From NCBI RefSeq assembly GCF_001412535.1, contig NZ_CP011774.1:925501-989500 (forward strand): a DNA stretch of 64,000 nt. The letters run 5' to 3'. The notes beneath the pieces were generated by a model. The model saw only the letters and a program-made list of their open reading frames with translations, ran no database searches and was not told where the DNA came from. This DNA is from Limnohabitans sp. 63ED37-2. GTDB taxonomy: Bacteria; Pseudomonadota; Gammaproteobacteria; Burkholderiales; Burkholderiaceae_C. A program made the translations under genes and the position numbers. Positions 18,668 through 27,680 of the stretch are shown in pieces. Every line of letters starts with the position of its first letter. Within the stretch, counting starts at the first letter, position 1.

Positions 18668-19723
18668 TTACCGGGTTGAGTTGGCCATGTCACGCAGTTT
18701 GGCGTCTGCCTGAACCAATTTCAAGTACTCGTCGGTCACAAAGTCAGCCACGGCTGGCACTTGCTGAACTGCTCCTGTTTCACGCATGAAGCCAGAGAGC
18801 TCGGTGAACCAGCCATCCATCTTCGAGTTGGCTGCGCCACCTGTGCGTTCCATATTTTTGAGTTGTTGCGCCAATGTGAAAGTGGGGCGTGTGTCAAATT
18901 CTTTGTTCATGGCGGCATCGCTGATGCTGACGCCACCCTTGGCATAAAAGTCTTTCATCATGCGAATGGCTTCGGGCCGGTTCACGCCCATCCAGCTCCA
19001 AGCACGCAGGTAGACCGCGAGGAATTTGGCGACGTTCTGTGGATTTTGTTTGGCATAGTCACCACGTGCGATCAAAGCACCGGGGACGATGGCACCACTG
19101 TCCTTGCCACTGCAAAGCATTTTTGCGCCAGCTTTTTCTTCAACGGTGTATGTGTTCGGTGCCCACATCCCTGCCAAGTCAGAGTTGTTGGACGACAGTG
19201 CCGAAATGATTTCGGCTTGTCCCATGTTTTTCATGACCACATCGGATTTTTTGAGGCCATACTTTTTCAAGCAAGCCTGAACAGCGAAGTCGGCCGTTGA
19301 GTTTTGAGTCAATGTGATGGTTTTGCCACGCAAAGCGGCTGCGGGGTCTTTGGCGAAATCAGCGGCGGCTTTGCCGCTGCCGACCAGGCCATTGGCTGCA
19401 GATTCGTCGTTGGTGATGCCGATGGTTTTGATCCCGAATCGAACATGTCCCAACACAGCTGGCACAGAGCCTGTACCGCCCACATCCCAGGATCCTGCTG
19501 CTGAGGCTGCGATTTGAGGGACACCCGCTGGGAAGGTTGAAAACTCAGGTGCCAAGCCCACATCCTTCCACCAACCTTTTTCAGTGGCGATGTGAAATGG
19601 TAGGGCCCAGTAAAGCGAGGGTTGGTAGCTGATTTTGATAGGCGTCAACGCTTGAGCGTTTGCTGTGCTGGACAAGCCCAAAACAAGGCTGATACCTATG
19701 GCGGCTGCTGCTAGTTTTTTCAT
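18668..19723 (-). CDS. ABC transporter substrate-binding protein, taurine/sulfonate (NMT1) type
   Basis: This is a 351-residue periplasmic receptor with a signal peptide of about 24 residues (AAAIGISLVLGLSSTANAQ). The mature part starts with ISYQPSLYWALPFHIATEKG and carries GGTGSVPAVLGHVRFGIKTI, as in TauA/SsuA-like proteins. It is followed upstream in the operon by one ATPase and two permeases of the same class. Placed directly beside hpsN, it is the likely receptor for DHPS or a related sulfonate. It precedes hpsN on the same strand with a 133-base gap. Confidence 0.88.
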   Translation of the reverse strand: MKKLAAAAIGISLVLGLSSTANAQALTPIKISYQPSLYWALPFHIATEKGWWKDVGLAPEFSTFPAGVPQIAASAAGSWDVGGTGSVPAVLGHVRFGIKTIGITNDESAANGLVGSGKAAADFAKDPAAALRGKTITLTQNSTADFAVQACLKKYGLKKSDVVMKNMGQAEIISALSSNNSDLAGMWAPNTYTVEEKAGAKMLCSGKDSGAIVPGALIARGDYAKQNPQNVAKFLAVYLRAWSWMGVNRPEAIRMMKDFYAKGGVSISDAAMNKEFDTRPTFTLAQQLKNMERTGGAANSKMDGWFTELSGFMRETGAVQQVPAVADFVTDEYLKLVQADAKLRDMANSTR

Positions 19724-19752
19724 GTCGATGTCTCCTTCGGTTGGTGGTTACT

Positions 19753-20550
19753 TCAATGATCTGTGCCTGCGTGCTCTTCACGCAATGACTTCCAGATTCG
19801 GGTGCGCAAATGGACGAAGCTTTCCAGATCCATCACGTCTTCGATCTTGCTGTGGCGGTCCCATTGTTCGGCTTCGCGAACGGACTTCACATCCAGAATT
19901 TCTTTGACTTTTCCAGGTCGGCTGGTCATGACCACGACGCGATCAGCCAAGTAAACCGCTTCTTCAACCGCGTGGGTGATGAAAAGCACGGTGCGTGGAT
20001 TTTTGCGAGCCAACTTGACGAGCTCTTCCTGCATGACCACACGGGTCTGAGCATCGAGAGCGCCAAAAGGCTCGTCCATGAGTAGCACTTGGGGGTTGAG
20101 CGCATAAGCTCGCGCTATGGCCACTCGCTGCTGCATGCCCCCGGAGAGCTGATGAGGGTACGCGCTTTCGTATCCCTTCAGGTTCATCAACCCGATGTAA
20201 TGGGCGATCAGACTGTCTCGTTCTTCTTTGCCAAGGCCTTTGCTGCGCAGACCAAAGTCGATGTTGTCATGAACTGTTTTCCAGGGAAAGAGCGCGAACT
20301 GCTGAAATACAACCGCACGGTCTGGGCCTGGCCCAGTGACCTGTACATCGTTGACCTTCACGCTGCCGCTGCTTGGAAATTCAAGGCCTGCAGCCATCCG
20401 CATGCAGGTGGTTTTGCCGCAGCCAGATGGCCCGACGATGGCCACAAATTCTTCGTCTTGTACCGTGAGGTTGATCTTGTCAAGAATAAGAAAGTCTTTG
20501 CCGTCGCGCTCAAAAACGCGGCTGACATCGGTGAACTGGATAGTGGCCAT
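19753..20550 (-). CDS. ABC transporter ATP-binding protein, taurine/sulfonate type
   Basis: This 265-residue ATPase has Walker A GPSGCGKTT at about 40-48, Q-loop FQQFALFPW, signature LSGGMQQRVAIARA, Walker B LLMDEPFGALD and the switch His in LFITHAVEEAV. It belongs to the TauB/SsuB/NitD group that energises uptake of sulfonates and other small anions. It sits between the receptor gene and the two permease genes in one operon, and all catalytic motifs are intact. Confidence 0.92.
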   Translation of the reverse strand: MATIQFTDVSRVFERDGKDFLILDKINLTVQDEEFVAIVGPSGCGKTTCMRMAAGLEFPSSGSVKVNDVQVTGPGPDRAVVFQQFALFPWKTVHDNIDFGLRSKGLGKEERDSLIAHYIGLMNLKGYESAYPHQLSGGMQQRVAIARAYALNPQVLLMDEPFGALDAQTRVVMQEELVKLARKNPRTVLFITHAVEEAVYLADRVVVMTSRPGKVKEILDVKSVREAEQWDRHSKIEDVMDLESFVHLRTRIWKSLREEHAGTDH

Positions 20551-20577
20551 GTGAGTTATTCAGGTAAAAGAGACTTT

Positions 20578-21357
20578 TCAAGCATTCCTGTGTTTGAGCA
20601 GGAGCTTTTCCAAGCGACGAATCAGGATGTCAATCACGACTCCAATGGCGCCAATGGCAATCATTCCCACCATGACGGTGTCCGTGGCCAAAGCGCTTTG
20701 AGCGCGCACAATCAAATTGCCCATTCCGCTGCTCGCCACGATCAGTTCAGCGCCCACGAGAGACAGCCAACCCAGTCCTGCGCCAATTCGCAAGCCCGCA
20801 ATGATGGACGGAACCGCTGCCGGAAAAAGCACTTCGGTGATTGTTTTGAAACTGCCTACCCCAAGCATGCTCGCTGCTTCCAGGAATCGAACTTCAACAT
20901 TGCGTGCACCTCGATAAGCATTGATCAAACAGGGCGGGAAAGCGCCGGCAAAGATGATCAATGTGGGGCCACCGATGCCCGTGCCAAACCAGAGCGCAGC
21001 AAATGGCACCCAAGCGACAGGCGCGATGAATCGCACGCCGTCAAAAATGGGGGTGATGACATCGTCCAGTAGCCGGAACCAGCCCATGGACAAGCCCAAT
21101 GGAATCCCGACCAGTGCTGCCAATCCAAAGCCCATGCCGAATCGTTTCAAGCTGGCAGCCATATGCTCTGGCAAAGTAGCACCTGCAAATGGCTTGTCTA
21201 TCAGCTCGATCAGTTTGAACAAGACTTCGTGCGGCATCGGCAAAAATTGTGGCGGTGAAAAATGCAGTGCCCGTGCCAAATACCAGAAGGCAAAGAATGC
21301 CACCGTCCCAGTGAGAGTCAAACTCCAAAATTGCTGTCGACTCAGTGATTTATTCAT
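20578..21357 (-). CDS. ABC transporter permease (TauC/SsuC type), second of two
   Basis: This is a 259-residue inner-membrane protein with about six helices. The cytoplasmic EAA loop is EAASMLGVGSFKTITEVLFPAAVPSI, which contacts the ATPase (only its pattern is quoted in part: EAASMLG..LFPAAVP). The ATG at 21357 overlaps the stop of the preceding permease gene by 4 bases. An upstream extension of the frame reads through that gene and is not real. Together with the other permease it likely forms a heterodimeric pore, unlike classical TauC systems, which use one permease. Confidence 0.88.
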   Translation of the reverse strand: MNKSLSRQQFWSLTLTGTVAFFAFWYLARALHFSPPQFLPMPHEVLFKLIELIDKPFAGATLPEHMAASLKRFGMGFGLAALVGIPLGLSMGWFRLLDDVITPIFDGVRFIAPVAWVPFAALWFGTGIGGPTLIIFAGAFPPCLINAYRGARNVEVRFLEAASMLGVGSFKTITEVLFPAAVPSIIAGLRIGAGLGWLSLVGAELIVASSGMGNLIVRAQSALATDTVMVGMIAIGAIGVVIDILIRRLEKLLLKHRNA

Positions 21358-22154
21358 GCAGCCACCCTTCCTTTGCGCCAAGGCATGGCATGGTTCTCCA
21401 GAACACCCAGCAGCCATGTTGTCGAGGCGCCGCAGATGCCCACAAAAGCCATGGCAACCAAAATCATGGCCGGAAAAATGTCTTGGGCTGCCTGATTCAA
21501 AATGCTTCCAAGGCCATACAAAGCTCCAATCAGTTCAGCCGCCACAAGCGTTGTCCAACTGGCCTGCAATGAAAGTCTCAGCCCTGTGAAAATCATGGGC
21601 ATCGCTCCAGGGACCAGCACCTCGGTCACCATGCGCCAACCTTTGATGCCCAGCATGCTGGCCGCCTCCATCACGGGTGTTTCGATGTTGCGAACGCCTG
21701 TGTAGCTGTTGATGACCGATGGCACAAAAGCAGCAACAAAAATAACCAAGATTTTGGAGCCATCTTCCAGGCCCAGCCAAACAATGGCCAACGGAATCCA
21801 AGCCAGAGGGGGAATAGGGCGCAACAGCAAAAATGCGGGATTCACAAGCGCTTCTGCGCGACGTGAATAGCCCATCAACAATCCAAGTGGTACACCCACG
21901 CTCACAGCGACCGCGAAACCCATGACCACGAGCTTCAAACTGTGAAGCACATGCTGGTGTAACTTGCCATTCCCATAGCCCTCAGTCTGAATAAATGTGA
22001 AGGCGCTCAGGACTTCATCGGGGCGCGGAAACCGTGAAGGATTGATCCATCCGGTGACCGTGGTAGTCAGGTACCAAATGATCAGCAGCAGCAGGATCGT
22101 GGTGATTCCGACGATGCTGCGACGGTGATTATTTCGTTGGGTCAATCCCACCAT
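21354..22154 (-). CDS. ABC transporter permease (TauC/SsuC type), first of two
   Basis: The protein has about 266 residues and six predicted helices, with the EAA loop EAASMLGIKGW..VLVPGAMP. It is the first gene of the import operon, facing the LacI gene across a 191-base gap that contains the operators. The start could be the ATG at 22154, which has AAAGGA close upstream, or a GTG 15 bases earlier (22169). I prefer the ATG. The stop overlaps the next permease start (ATGA). Confidence 0.87.
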   Translation of the reverse strand: MVGLTQRNNHRRSIVGITTILLLLIIWYLTTTVTGWINPSRFPRPDEVLSAFTFIQTEGYGNGKLHQHVLHSLKLVVMGFAVAVSVGVPLGLLMGYSRRAEALVNPAFLLLRPIPPLAWIPLAIVWLGLEDGSKILVIFVAAFVPSVINSYTGVRNIETPVMEAASMLGIKGWRMVTEVLVPGAMPMIFTGLRLSLQASWTTLVAAELIGALYGLGSILNQAAQDIFPAMILVAMAFVGICGASTTWLLGVLENHAMPWRKGRVAA

Positions 22155-22191
22155 GCTTCCTTTCGGCACTTTTGAAAAATCGCTTTCAAAA

Positions 22192-22205
22192 TGTAAGCGC
22201 TTACA
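22192..22205. promoter_or_regulatory. LacI-family operator O1
   Basis: TGTAAGCGCTTACA is a perfect 14-bp palindrome with the central CG typical of LacI/PurR-type sites. It lies 38-51 bases upstream of the first permease start, where it could block transcription of the importer. The repressor is probably the divergent LacI gene. Confidence 0.8.
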
Positions 22206-22289
22206 GAATTCTTGATTTGTTGTGTTAGGTTGTCAATCATGAAAACCCGAATTTTGCTGAAAATAAGGGAAAATACCGAATACATTTTT

Positions 22290-22303
22290 AGCAAGCGCTT
22301 ACA
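22290..22303. promoter_or_regulatory. LacI-family operator O2
   Basis: AGCAAGCGCTTACA matches O1 at 12 of 14 positions. Its centre is 98 bases from that of O1 and 43-56 bases upstream of the LacI start. The pair could support DNA looping and autoregulation. Confidence 0.72.
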
Positions 22304-22345
22304 TTTTTATCCCGCTTTTTGGTTTCTTATGGCATGCTCGTTCCT

Positions 22346-23380
22346 ATGAAGCACCGCATCACCATTGAGGAAGTTGCACGTTTGGCAGGCGTTTCAACTG
22401 CGACCGTTTCACGTGTGCTCAGCAGACCTGACGTGGTTCGTACCAAGACACAAGAACAAGTGATGTCCGCCATCAGGCAGCTGGATTACCAGCCCGATGC
22501 GGCTGCCCGTGCGCTGGCATCTGGTCGCACGCACACCGTTGGCTGTGTCATTCCGACACTGGATCATGCTATTTTTGCGCGCAGCACGCAGGCCATGCAG
22601 ACAACGCTTGCGCAAGCGGGTTATCAATTGCTGGTGGCCAGCCATGAATACGACCCTGTCACAGAGTTTGAATTGGTGCGTGCGCTGCAGCAGCGCGGCG
22701 TAGATTCTTTGGTCTTGGTCGGTACTGACCATGCGCCCCGCCTTTGGAAGGCATTGAGCGCTTGGCGTAAGCCCACCTTGCTGACTTGGTCGTGCGATCC
22801 TCGTCTACCCTCATTAGGATTCGATAATGAGGGTGCAGCTCAAATGGCGGCAGCCCATTTGCTGGAGCTTGGCCATCGGCGCATGGGTGTGATCTCAGGC
22901 TTTACGACCCACAACGATCGGGCCCGCAGCCGTGTCCATGGCGTGCGCAAATCGCTCGCGCTTGCAGGCCTCACATTGCCGAGTACTTGGGTCACCGAAC
23001 AAGCATTCAATCTTGAGGGCGGGCGTCTCGGTTTGCGTCAACTGATGAGTGGCCGACAGAAACCCACTGCCATTTTTTGCGGTAACGACCTGCTGGCAGT
23101 TGGTGCATTGTTGGAGGCGCAACGCATGGGCCTGAACATTCCCGAAGATCTGTCGATTTGTGGCATCGACAACCTTGAGATTGCTCAAGCGATCAACCCA
23201 GGACTCACGACCGTGAGTTTGCCAACGCAGGACTTGGGTCGGATGGCCGCCAAATCCATGTTGTCTGCCATCGCCGGTGAAGTGATCGCCGCGCAATCTT
23301 TGCTCCCATTTGAGCTGGTGATTCGAGGCAGCACCGCAGCACCTCGGAAATCACCCACCATGTCCCAGCGAAGGACATGA
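22346..23380 (+). CDS. LacI-family transcriptional repressor of the sulfonate importer
   Basis: The 344-residue protein has an N-terminal helix-turn-helix and hinge (about 5-55: TIEEVARLAGVSTATVSRVL and LDYQPDAAARALASGRT). A periplasmic-binding-protein-like effector domain runs from about 60 to the end, including the CGNDLLAVGALLEAQRMG and GIDNLEIAQ segments. It is divergent from the ABC operon with two palindromic operators between. The ATG at 22346 gives the usual LacI opening. An in-frame ATG 12 bases earlier is possible. A sulfonate inducer is inferred from context; LacI proteins usually sense sugars. Confidence 0.88.
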   Translation: MKHRITIEEVARLAGVSTATVSRVLSRPDVVRTKTQEQVMSAIRQLDYQPDAAARALASGRTHTVGCVIPTLDHAIFARSTQAMQTTLAQAGYQLLVASHEYDPVTEFELVRALQQRGVDSLVLVGTDHAPRLWKALSAWRKPTLLTWSCDPRLPSLGFDNEGAAQMAAAHLLELGHRRMGVISGFTTHNDRARSRVHGVRKSLALAGLTLPSTWVTEQAFNLEGGRLGLRQLMSGRQKPTAIFCGNDLLAVGALLEAQRMGLNIPEDLSICGIDNLEIAQAINPGLTTVSLPTQDLGRMAAKSMLSAIAGEVIAAQSLLPFELVIRGSTAAPRKSPTMSQRRT

Positions 23381-23396
23381 CGGTGTTATGGATCGT

Positions 23397-24029
23397 TCAG
23401 GGCGCCAAGCGCTCTCGCAGCCAGCCGCTGCCCTCTTGGGTGTAACGCAGTCGGTCATGCAAACGGCTTTTGCGCCCTTGCCAGAACTGCCAGTTGTCGG
23501 GCACCAGGCGGTAGCCACCCCAGTGCGGCGGACGTGGCGGGTTGAGCATGAATTGCGCCGCGTATTTGGCGGCGTTGGTCACCAACACGGTGCGCCCGTC
23601 GATCACCTGGCTTTGCGGTGAGGCCCAGGCCCCGATGCGCGAGTCCAGTGGGCGGCTGTGGAAGTAGGTGTCGCTTTCTTCGTCGCTGACTTTCTCCACA
23701 CGGCCTTCAATGCGCACCACACGCTCGAGCTCCACCCAGTGAAACTGCAGCGCTGCAAACGGATTGCCCGCCAGCTCTTGTCCCTTGCGGCTGTCGTAGT
23801 TGGTGTACCAGACGATGCCGCGTTCGTCATAGCCCTTGATCAGCACCACCCGTGTGCTGGGGCGCAGGTTGCTGGCCACGGTGGCCAGGGTCATGGCATT
23901 GGGCTCGGGCACTTCGGCGGCGATGGCCTCTTGCAACCATTGGGCAAATTGCTGCAGAGGGTCAGCATGGGAGGCGTTTTCGTTGAGCTCGGCTTTTTCG
24001 TAGCTCTTGCGCAGGTCGGCGATGTTCAT
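23397..24029 (-). CDS. pdxH: pyridoxamine 5'-phosphate oxidase
   Basis: PdxH uses FMN and oxygen to make pyridoxal 5'-phosphate from pyridoxamine or pyridoxine phosphate. The 210-residue protein starts [13 protein letters not shown] and contains [20 protein letters not shown] for FMN binding. It also has the characteristic C-terminal block [22 protein letters not shown] with WLRERLAP at the end. The length is standard. It converges with the LacI gene with only 16 bases between, and GC content rises here compared with the sulfonate region. Confidence 0.95.
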   Translation of the reverse strand: MNIADLRKSYEKAELNENASHADPLQQFAQWLQEAIAAEVPEPNAMTLATVASNLRPSTRVVLIKGYDERGIVWYTNYDSRKGQELAGNPFAALQFHWVELERVVRIEGRVEKVSDEESDTYFHSRPLDSRIGAWASPQSQVIDGRTVLVTNAAKYAAQFMLNPPRPPHWGGYRLVPDNWQFWQGRKSRLHDRLRYTQEGSGWLRERLAP

Positions 24030-24076
24030 GGCCCAAGTATAGGCAGGCGCTGTGTGCGCCGGGCCGCGTTGGCTCC

Positions 24077-24715
24077 TTAGGCCTGAGCAGGGCTGTGCTT
24101 TTCATCGGCATGGCGCAACAAGGCCGCCAACGCCCGGTCTTCGATGCCATGGGCCTGCAGGCTCTCGTAGGTTTGGCGGACATAGTCGAGGGTGGTGCCA
24201 AAGCGGCCGCTGGCCTGCTGAAAAATTTGCCGGTAAGTCTCGGCAGGCAACTGCCCTGTGAAGCTCGGGCTGCTGCGCGGCAGGGTGAAGGCCAGGGCTT
24301 TCACCGGGCCTTGGGGGGTGTTGCACGGCAGCCAGCTGGGGGTGTAGACGTCCATGGGCATTTCGCGCTCCCACAGCCGCACCAGCACCTCGTCGGCTTG
24401 GCCCCTGTCAACCCGGTAGGCCACCCCCTGGCAGCTGCCGCCGGGCAGCAAGGCAAACACCAAGCCCGGGCACTCGGGGCTGCCCCGGTTCAAGCGGCTC
24501 CACATTTTCAGGGCGCGGTGCCAGCCCCAGACCCGGCTGATGTGCTGCTCCTGCGCCTCAAACTCGGGCCGCCACAGCAAAGATGCGTAGCCAAACACCC
24601 ACAAATCCTGACCTGCCACTTGCGCCCGGAATTGGTCGAGCAAAGTGCCCTGAAAAGCCGTGGAAAGTGCAGCGCCGTCACGCTGGCTTGTCGCTTCGGC
24701 AGGTGTGTCAGTCAT
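24077..24715 (-). CDS. chaC: ChaC-family gamma-glutamylcyclotransferase
   Basis: The 212-residue protein belongs to the ChaC group, which degrades glutathione to 5-oxoproline and Cys-Gly. The substrate-binding loop reads [13 protein letters not shown] (family: FGYGSLIW), with one Gly replaced by Ala. The WEREM segment near 118 carries the expected catalytic Glu. The ATG at 24715 is preferred to a TTG two codons earlier. It may be co-transcribed with pdxH, 47 bases downstream on the same strand. Confidence 0.85.
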   Translation of the reverse strand: MTDTPAEATSQRDGAALSTAFQGTLLDQFRAQVAGQDLWVFGYASLLWRPEFEAQEQHISRVWGWHRALKMWSRLNRGSPECPGLVFALLPGGSCQGVAYRVDRGQADEVLVRLWEREMPMDVYTPSWLPCNTPQGPVKALAFTLPRSSPSFTGQLPAETYRQIFQQASGRFGTTLDYVRQTYESLQAHGIEDRALAALLRHADEKHSPAQA

Positions 24716-24766
24716 GTGCAATCGGGCCCCATTACAATCCGTGCATTATTTTCGGAGAAAACCTAC

Positions 24767-25003
24767 ATGTCGACCCCTCAAGATGACAATCAACCCGTAG
24801 TCTGGACCGTTTTGGTGGCCGTGATCGTGCTGGCCGTGGGCCTGGCTGTCGGTTTTGGCATTGCCAAGAGCAAAAAAGCTGCTCCCGCTGCAGCCCCTGT
24901 GGCCACGGCACCCGCTGTTGAAGCCTCCGCCCCGGCGGCCGATGCTTCTGCACCTGTGGCCGACGCCTCAACTCCTGCTGCTGCCGCATCTGCACCCAAG
25001 TGA
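24767..25003 (+). CDS. small single-pass membrane protein with Ala/Pro-rich tail
   Basis: The protein has 78 residues: a short polar N-terminus, one transmembrane helix at about 12-32 (VVWTVLVAVIVLAVGLAVGF), a KSKK positive patch and a low-complexity tail. The tail is made of degenerate repeats of the type APAADASAPVADAS. The start follows CGGAGAAA. The topology suggests an N-in, tail-in-cytoplasm or tail-in-periplasm anchor; the positive patch after the helix favours a cytoplasmic tail. No known family is recognised. A strong terminator follows immediately. Confidence 0.65.
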   Translation: MSTPQDDNQPVVWTVLVAVIVLAVGLAVGFGIAKSKKAAPAAAPVATAPAVEASAPAADASAPVADASTPAAAASAPK

Positions 25004-25022
25004 TTGTCAGAGCGCCGCATCC

Positions 25023-25047
25023 AAAACCCGCCGCGGCGGGTTTTTTT
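25023..25047 (+). terminator. intrinsic terminator after the small membrane protein
   Basis: A GC-rich palindrome flanked by AAAA and followed by seven T residues (AAAACCCGCC..GGCGGG then T7) starts 20 bases after the stop. Confidence 0.85.
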
Positions 25048-25134
25048 GCGTCTGTCTGGGCGCTTCTGCGGCTTGTACCCAGTCTGTAACCTCACAAACG
25101 CACCAAACCGTGGGAAGGCGGTTACCATCGGTCA

Positions 25135-25149
25135 TGTAATTTAGTTACC
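25135..25149. promoter_or_regulatory. HexR-like operator upstream of edd
   Basis: TGTAATTTAGTTACC resembles the HexR consensus (TGTAATTAAATTACA-like) with intact TGTAA and TTAC half-sites. It ends 22 bases before the edd start. HexR controls central sugar metabolism in many gamma- and betaproteobacteria and responds to KDPG. No hexR gene is in the window. Confidence 0.55.
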
Positions 25150-25171
25150 AAGTCCTCCAGGGCTCAAGAAC

Positions 25172-27013
25172 ATGACACTTCACCCCACGGTGGCCGCCGT
25201 TACCGCCCGCATCACCGAACGCAGCCGCCCGACCCGCCAGGCTTATTTGGCGCAGGTGGACGCTGCAGCCCACAAAGACCCCGGTGCCCAGCGCCTGGGC
25301 TGCGCCAACGTGGCCCACGCTTTTGCGGCCATGCCCGAGGGCGACAAAAACCGCGCCACCGCCTTGGACAAAATCAAAGTGGTGGCCCCGCGCGCGCCCA
25401 ACATCGGCATCGTCAACGCCTACAACGACCTGCTGTCGGCCCACGCGCCGCTGCAGCACTACCCCGACCTGATCAAAGACGAAGCCCGCAAATTAGGCGG
25501 CACCGCCCAAGTGGCCGGGGGCGTGCCCGCCATGTGCGACGGCGTGACCCAGGGCACACCCGGCATGGAGCTGAGCTTGTTCAGCCGCGACGTCATTGCC
25601 ATGGCCACGGCGGTCTCGCTCAGTCACGACGTGTTTGACGCCGCCCTGATGCTGGGTGTGTGCGACAAGATCGTGCCGGGCCTCTTGATCGGCGCTTTGC
25701 ATTTTGGCCACTTGCCCACCGTGTTTGTGCCGGCTGGCCCCATGACCAGCGGCCTGTCCAACAACGAAAAATCCAAGGTGCGTGAACAAGCCGCGCTGGG
25801 CTTGGTGGGGCGACCCGAATTGCTGGAGGCCGAGTCCAAGGCCTACCACGGCGAAGGCACTTGTACCTTTTACGGTACGGCCAACAGCAACCAGATGCTG
25901 CTCGAAGCCATGGGCCTGCATGTGCCCGGCACGGCCTTCATCAACCCGGGCGAGGGTATGCGCCAAGAGCTGACCCGCGAAGCCGCCCGCACCGTGCTGG
26001 CGCTCGTCAAAGACAAACACTTCACGCCCATTGGCCGCTTGGTGGACGAGCGCTGCATCGTCAACGCCATGGTCGCCTTGTTGGCCACGGGCGGCTCCAC
26101 CAACCACCTGATCCACTGGGTGGCAGTCGCCCGTGCAGCAGGCATCGTGATCGATTGGGACGACTTCTCGGCCCTGTCGGACGTGGTGCCTTTGCTCACC
26201 CGCGTGTACCCCAACGGCAGCGCCGATGTGAACCAGTTCCAGGCCGCAGGTGGCCCCGGCTATGTGATCCGCGAACTGCTCGATGCGGGCCTGATGCACG
26301 CCGATGTGCTGACGGTGCGCCCAGGCGGCCTGCGCGAATTCACGCGCATTCCTTCAGCGCCAAATGGCCAGCTGGTTTGGCAGGACGCGGGCGTGAGCCA
26401 AGACGACACTGTGGTGCGTCCCGCGACCAGTCCTTTCAGCGCCACCGGTGGCCTCAAACTTTTGCAAGGCAATTTGGGCCGCAGCGTGATCAAGATCTCG
26501 GCCGTGCCGGAAGCCTTTCACGTCATCGAAGCTCCTGCCCGCGTGTTCAATTCGCAAGACGAATTGCAGCAAGCGTTCAAAGCCGGAGAGTTGGATCACG
26601 ACGTTGTTTGTGTGGTGCGCTGGCAAGGCCCACAAGCCAACGGCATGCCCGAGCTGCACAAACTCACCCCGCCCCTGGCCGTTCTGCAAGGCAAGGGCTT
26701 CAAGGTGGCGCTGGTGACCGATGGCCGCATGAGCGGCGCGTCGGGCAAAGTGCCTGCTGCCATCCACGTCTCGCCCGAAGCCGCAGCCGGTGGCCCGTTG
26801 GCCAAGGTGCAAGACGGTGATGTGATCCGCCTGGACGGCGTGGCGGGCACCCTGCAAGTGTTGGTGAGCGAGGCCGACTGGGCCGCCCGCCCATTGGCCC
26901 AAATGCCCGCCGAGCTGCGTGCCGCCAATGGCGTGGGCATGGGCCGTGAACTGTTTGCCAACCTGCGCCGCAACGCGCTCAAAGCCGAAGAAGGAGCCTG
27001 CACATGGCTGTAA
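25172..27013 (+). CDS. edd: phosphogluconate dehydratase
   Basis: Edd converts 6-phosphogluconate to 2-keto-3-deoxy-6-phosphogluconate (KDPG), the first Entner-Doudoroff step. The 613-residue protein is of the IlvD/Edd family at full length, with the iron-sulfur cysteines in [24 protein letters not shown] and [13 protein letters not shown]. The C-terminal block [23 protein letters not shown] is also present. It overlaps eda by 10 bases, so the two enzymes are made together. Gluconate from the idonate/ketogluconate genes at 46-53 kb would feed in here. Confidence 0.95.
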   Translation: MTLHPTVAAVTARITERSRPTRQAYLAQVDAAAHKDPGAQRLGCANVAHAFAAMPEGDKNRATALDKIKVVAPRAPNIGIVNAYNDLLSAHAPLQHYPDLIKDEARKLGGTAQVAGGVPAMCDGVTQGTPGMELSLFSRDVIAMATAVSLSHDVFDAALMLGVCDKIVPGLLIGALHFGHLPTVFVPAGPMTSGLSNNEKSKVREQAALGLVGRPELLEAESKAYHGEGTCTFYGTANSNQMLLEAMGLHVPGTAFINPGEGMRQELTREAARTVLALVKDKHFTPIGRLVDERCIVNAMVALLATGGSTNHLIHWVAVARAAGIVIDWDDFSALSDVVPLLTRVYPNGSADVNQFQAAGGPGYVIRELLDAGLMHADVLTVRPGGLREFTRIPSAPNGQLVWQDAGVSQDDTVVRPATSPFSATGGLKLLQGNLGRSVIKISAVPEAFHVIEAPARVFNSQDELQQAFKAGELDHDVVCVVRWQGPQANGMPELHKLTPPLAVLQGKGFKVALVTDGRMSGASGKVPAAIHVSPEAAAGGPLAKVQDGDVIRLDGVAGTLQVLVSEADWAARPLAQMPAELRAANGVGMGRELFANLRRNALKAEEGACTWL

Positions 27014-27651
27014 TCCCCACCCCGATGTTGACGGCCCTGCAAGTGATGCAGGACGCGCCCGTGATCCCCGTGATCGTGCTGAACGACGTGGCCCACGCTG
27101 TGCCCATGGCTCGCGCTTTGCTCGCAGGTGGCATCCGCATGCTGGAGATCACCCTGCGCACACCACAAGCACTGGCCTGTATGGAAGCGATTGCCAACGA
27201 AGTCGAAGGCGCGGTGGTGGGTGCGGGCACGGTGCGCAGCCCGCAAGACGCCGCCGCTGCCGTCAAAGCCGGTGCCCGTTTTGCGGTGAGCCCCGGTTAC
27301 ACCCCGGCTGTGGGCCAAGCCTGCAAAGACTTGGGTCTGCCCTTGCTGCCCGGTGTGGCCACCGGCAGCGAAATCATGATGGCGCAAGAAAACGGTTACA
27401 CCGAACTCAAATTCTTCCCCGCCATGCAAGCGGGCGGCCCGGGCATGCTCAAGGCCTGGAGCGGCCCGTTTTTTGATGTGAAGTTTTGCCCCACCGGGGG
27501 CGTTACGCAGCAAAACGCCAACGATCTGTTGAGCTTGCCCAATGTCGCATGTGTGGGGGGCTCGTGGTTGGTGCCTGCAGATGCGCTGGCAAAAGGCGAC
27601 TGGGCACGTATCGAAGCGCTGGCGCGTGAAGCGAGTCAGTTGCCGCGCTGA
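27004..27651 (+). CDS. eda: KDPG aldolase (2-dehydro-3-deoxy-phosphogluconate aldolase)
   Basis: Eda splits KDPG into pyruvate and glyceraldehyde 3-phosphate. The 215-residue protein has the Glu of MLEITLRTP, the Thr-rich pocket [12 protein letters not shown] and the Schiff-base Lys in [21 protein letters not shown] closes the barrel. The start ATG is preceded by AAGGAG inside the end of edd. It completes the pathway and can also serve KDG phosphorylated by KdgK at 35 kb. Confidence 0.95.
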   Translation: MAVIPTPMLTALQVMQDAPVIPVIVLNDVAHAVPMARALLAGGIRMLEITLRTPQALACMEAIANEVEGAVVGAGTVRSPQDAAAAVKAGARFAVSPGYTPAVGQACKDLGLPLLPGVATGSEIMMAQENGYTELKFFPAMQAGGPGMLKAWSGPFFDVKFCPTGGVTQQNANDLLSLPNVACVGGSWLVPADALAKGDWARIEALAREASQLPR

Positions 27652-27680
27652 GTCATGAAGGGCGCAGAAGGTGTGCCCGA

